Below, piece after piece: positions 4,855 to 5,236 of a DNA stretch of 5,236 nucleotides. Numbering within the stretch: position 1 is the first letter of the stretch; every line of letters begins with the position of its first letter. The translations under genes and the position numbers were made by a program. Origin of the DNA: Rickettsiales bacterium (GTDB taxonomy: Bacteria > Pseudomonadota > Alphaproteobacteria > Rickettsiales > UBA3002); the NCBI GenBank assembly GCA_021300075.1, contig JAJTIB010000210.1:1-5236 (forward strand). The letters are read 5' to 3'. Under the pieces are notes generated by a model. It was not told the DNA's origin and searched no databases. It saw nothing but the letters and a program-made list of their open reading frames with translations.

Positions 4855-5236
4855 TCAGGAGACCGAGCCGGGGGGAATCATGATTGCCGAAACTTGCCTA
4901 CCATAATCCGGCTGTTGTGCAAGGGTTGCGCGGCGATAACTGAAAAACCGCGCCTCGTCTGGAAGTGTATCCATAGCGAGATTGGTGACATGCTGCAAGC
5001 CCGCCGCATGAAGGCGGGATTCAATATAGCCGGGCAGGTCGAATTGCACATGGTGCGCGCGGGGGGAGGGGATAAAGAACCGCGCCTGTTCATTCGTGTT
5101 GAAGCGCGCCAGAAATTCAGGCCCGACCTCGTAGCTGGCTTGGGCAATCGTGGGGCCGATGGCTGCGAGAATATGCTCTGATTGTGCCCCCAGCGATTGC
5201 ATCGCCCGTAGGGTATTCTCCAAAATGCCGGACGTC
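4855..5236 (-). CDS. pgeF: PgeF/YfiH family (laccase-domain) protein, C-terminal half only
   Basis: The last ~126 residues of a protein whose 5' part is beyond the right edge. The frame is open to the edge (…T-S-G-I-L-E-N-T-L-R-A-M), and GILENTL is the segment just after the family's HAGWRG motif, so the TTG at 5223 is internal. Diagnostic stretches are AAIGPTIAQASYEVGPEF (about 25-42 of the visible part), FDLPGYIESRL, and DEARFFSYRRATLAQQPDYGRQ near the end. The family (formerly called multicopper polyphenol oxidase, YfiH, YlmD; human homologue LACC1) has purine nucleoside phosphorylase and adenosine deaminase activity in tested members. PgeF of E. coli is linked to peptidoglycan editing. 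The zinc-binding His and Cys residues known in this family lie in the missing N-terminal half, so activity cannot be judged here. The stop is TGA at 4857-4855. Confidence 0.9.
   Translation of the reverse strand, partial: TSGILENTLRAMQSLGAQSEHILAAIGPTIAQASYEVGPEFLARFNTNEQARFFIPSPRAHHVQFDLPGYIESRLHAAGLQHVTNLAMDTLPDEARFFSYRRATLAQQPDYGRQVSAIMIPPGSVS

Noticed and set aside
4669..5181. 170-residue plus-strand open frame opposite ilvE and the pgeF-like gene
   Set aside because: It overlaps two well-supported minus-strand genes and the spacer between them, with no recognisable motif.
1..5236. tRNA, rRNA, CRISPR array, prophage or defence system
   Set aside because: No cloverleaf, regular repeat-spacer pattern or relevant protein domain was seen on either strand.

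Overview
This is a chromosomal housekeeping segment from a bacterium that is most likely an alphaproteobacterium. The main evidence is the C-terminal half of UvrC (GREWFF near residue 499, RDEAHRFAIGAHR at 527-539). The N-terminus of the branched-chain aminotransferase (MALIPFDDRDGTIWMDGK) and a FolM/PTR1-like SDR gene ahead of uvrC-pgsA also fit that group. Base composition looks moderately GC-rich, with AT-rich intergenic patches. I cannot name a genus.

Layout, left to right. Positions 1-632 hold the 3' part of an SDR oxidoreductase of the pteridine/dihydromonapterin reductase type. Its stop codon overlaps the edge of a 145-bp, nearly symmetric palindromic element (631-775) that resembles a MITE or a palindromic intergenic repeat. 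A non-coding stretch (776-1067) follows. It carries a 9-bp inverted repeat around an AT-rich palindrome, and a pair of converging DnaA-box-like sequences that also form a hairpin. Next come three tightly packed plus-strand genes: uvrC (1068-2879, nucleotide excision repair endonuclease), pgsA (2925-3479, phosphatidylglycerophosphate synthase) and a small VOC/glyoxalase-fold protein (3484-3861). Gaps of 45 and 4 bp suggest one transcript. On the minus strand, converging on them, are a class IV branched-chain amino acid aminotransferase (4773-3898, ilvE) and, upstream of it, the C-terminal half of a PgeF/YfiH-family (laccase-domain) protein that runs off the right edge. A GC-rich hairpin lies between those two.

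The coding genes are ordinary core functions in DNA repair, phospholipid synthesis, amino acid metabolism and purine nucleoside handling. I see no phage, CRISPR, toxin-antitoxin or defence system. The material least explained by known genes is non-coding: the 145-bp palindrome abutting the SDR stop codon, and the structured spacer before uvrC.
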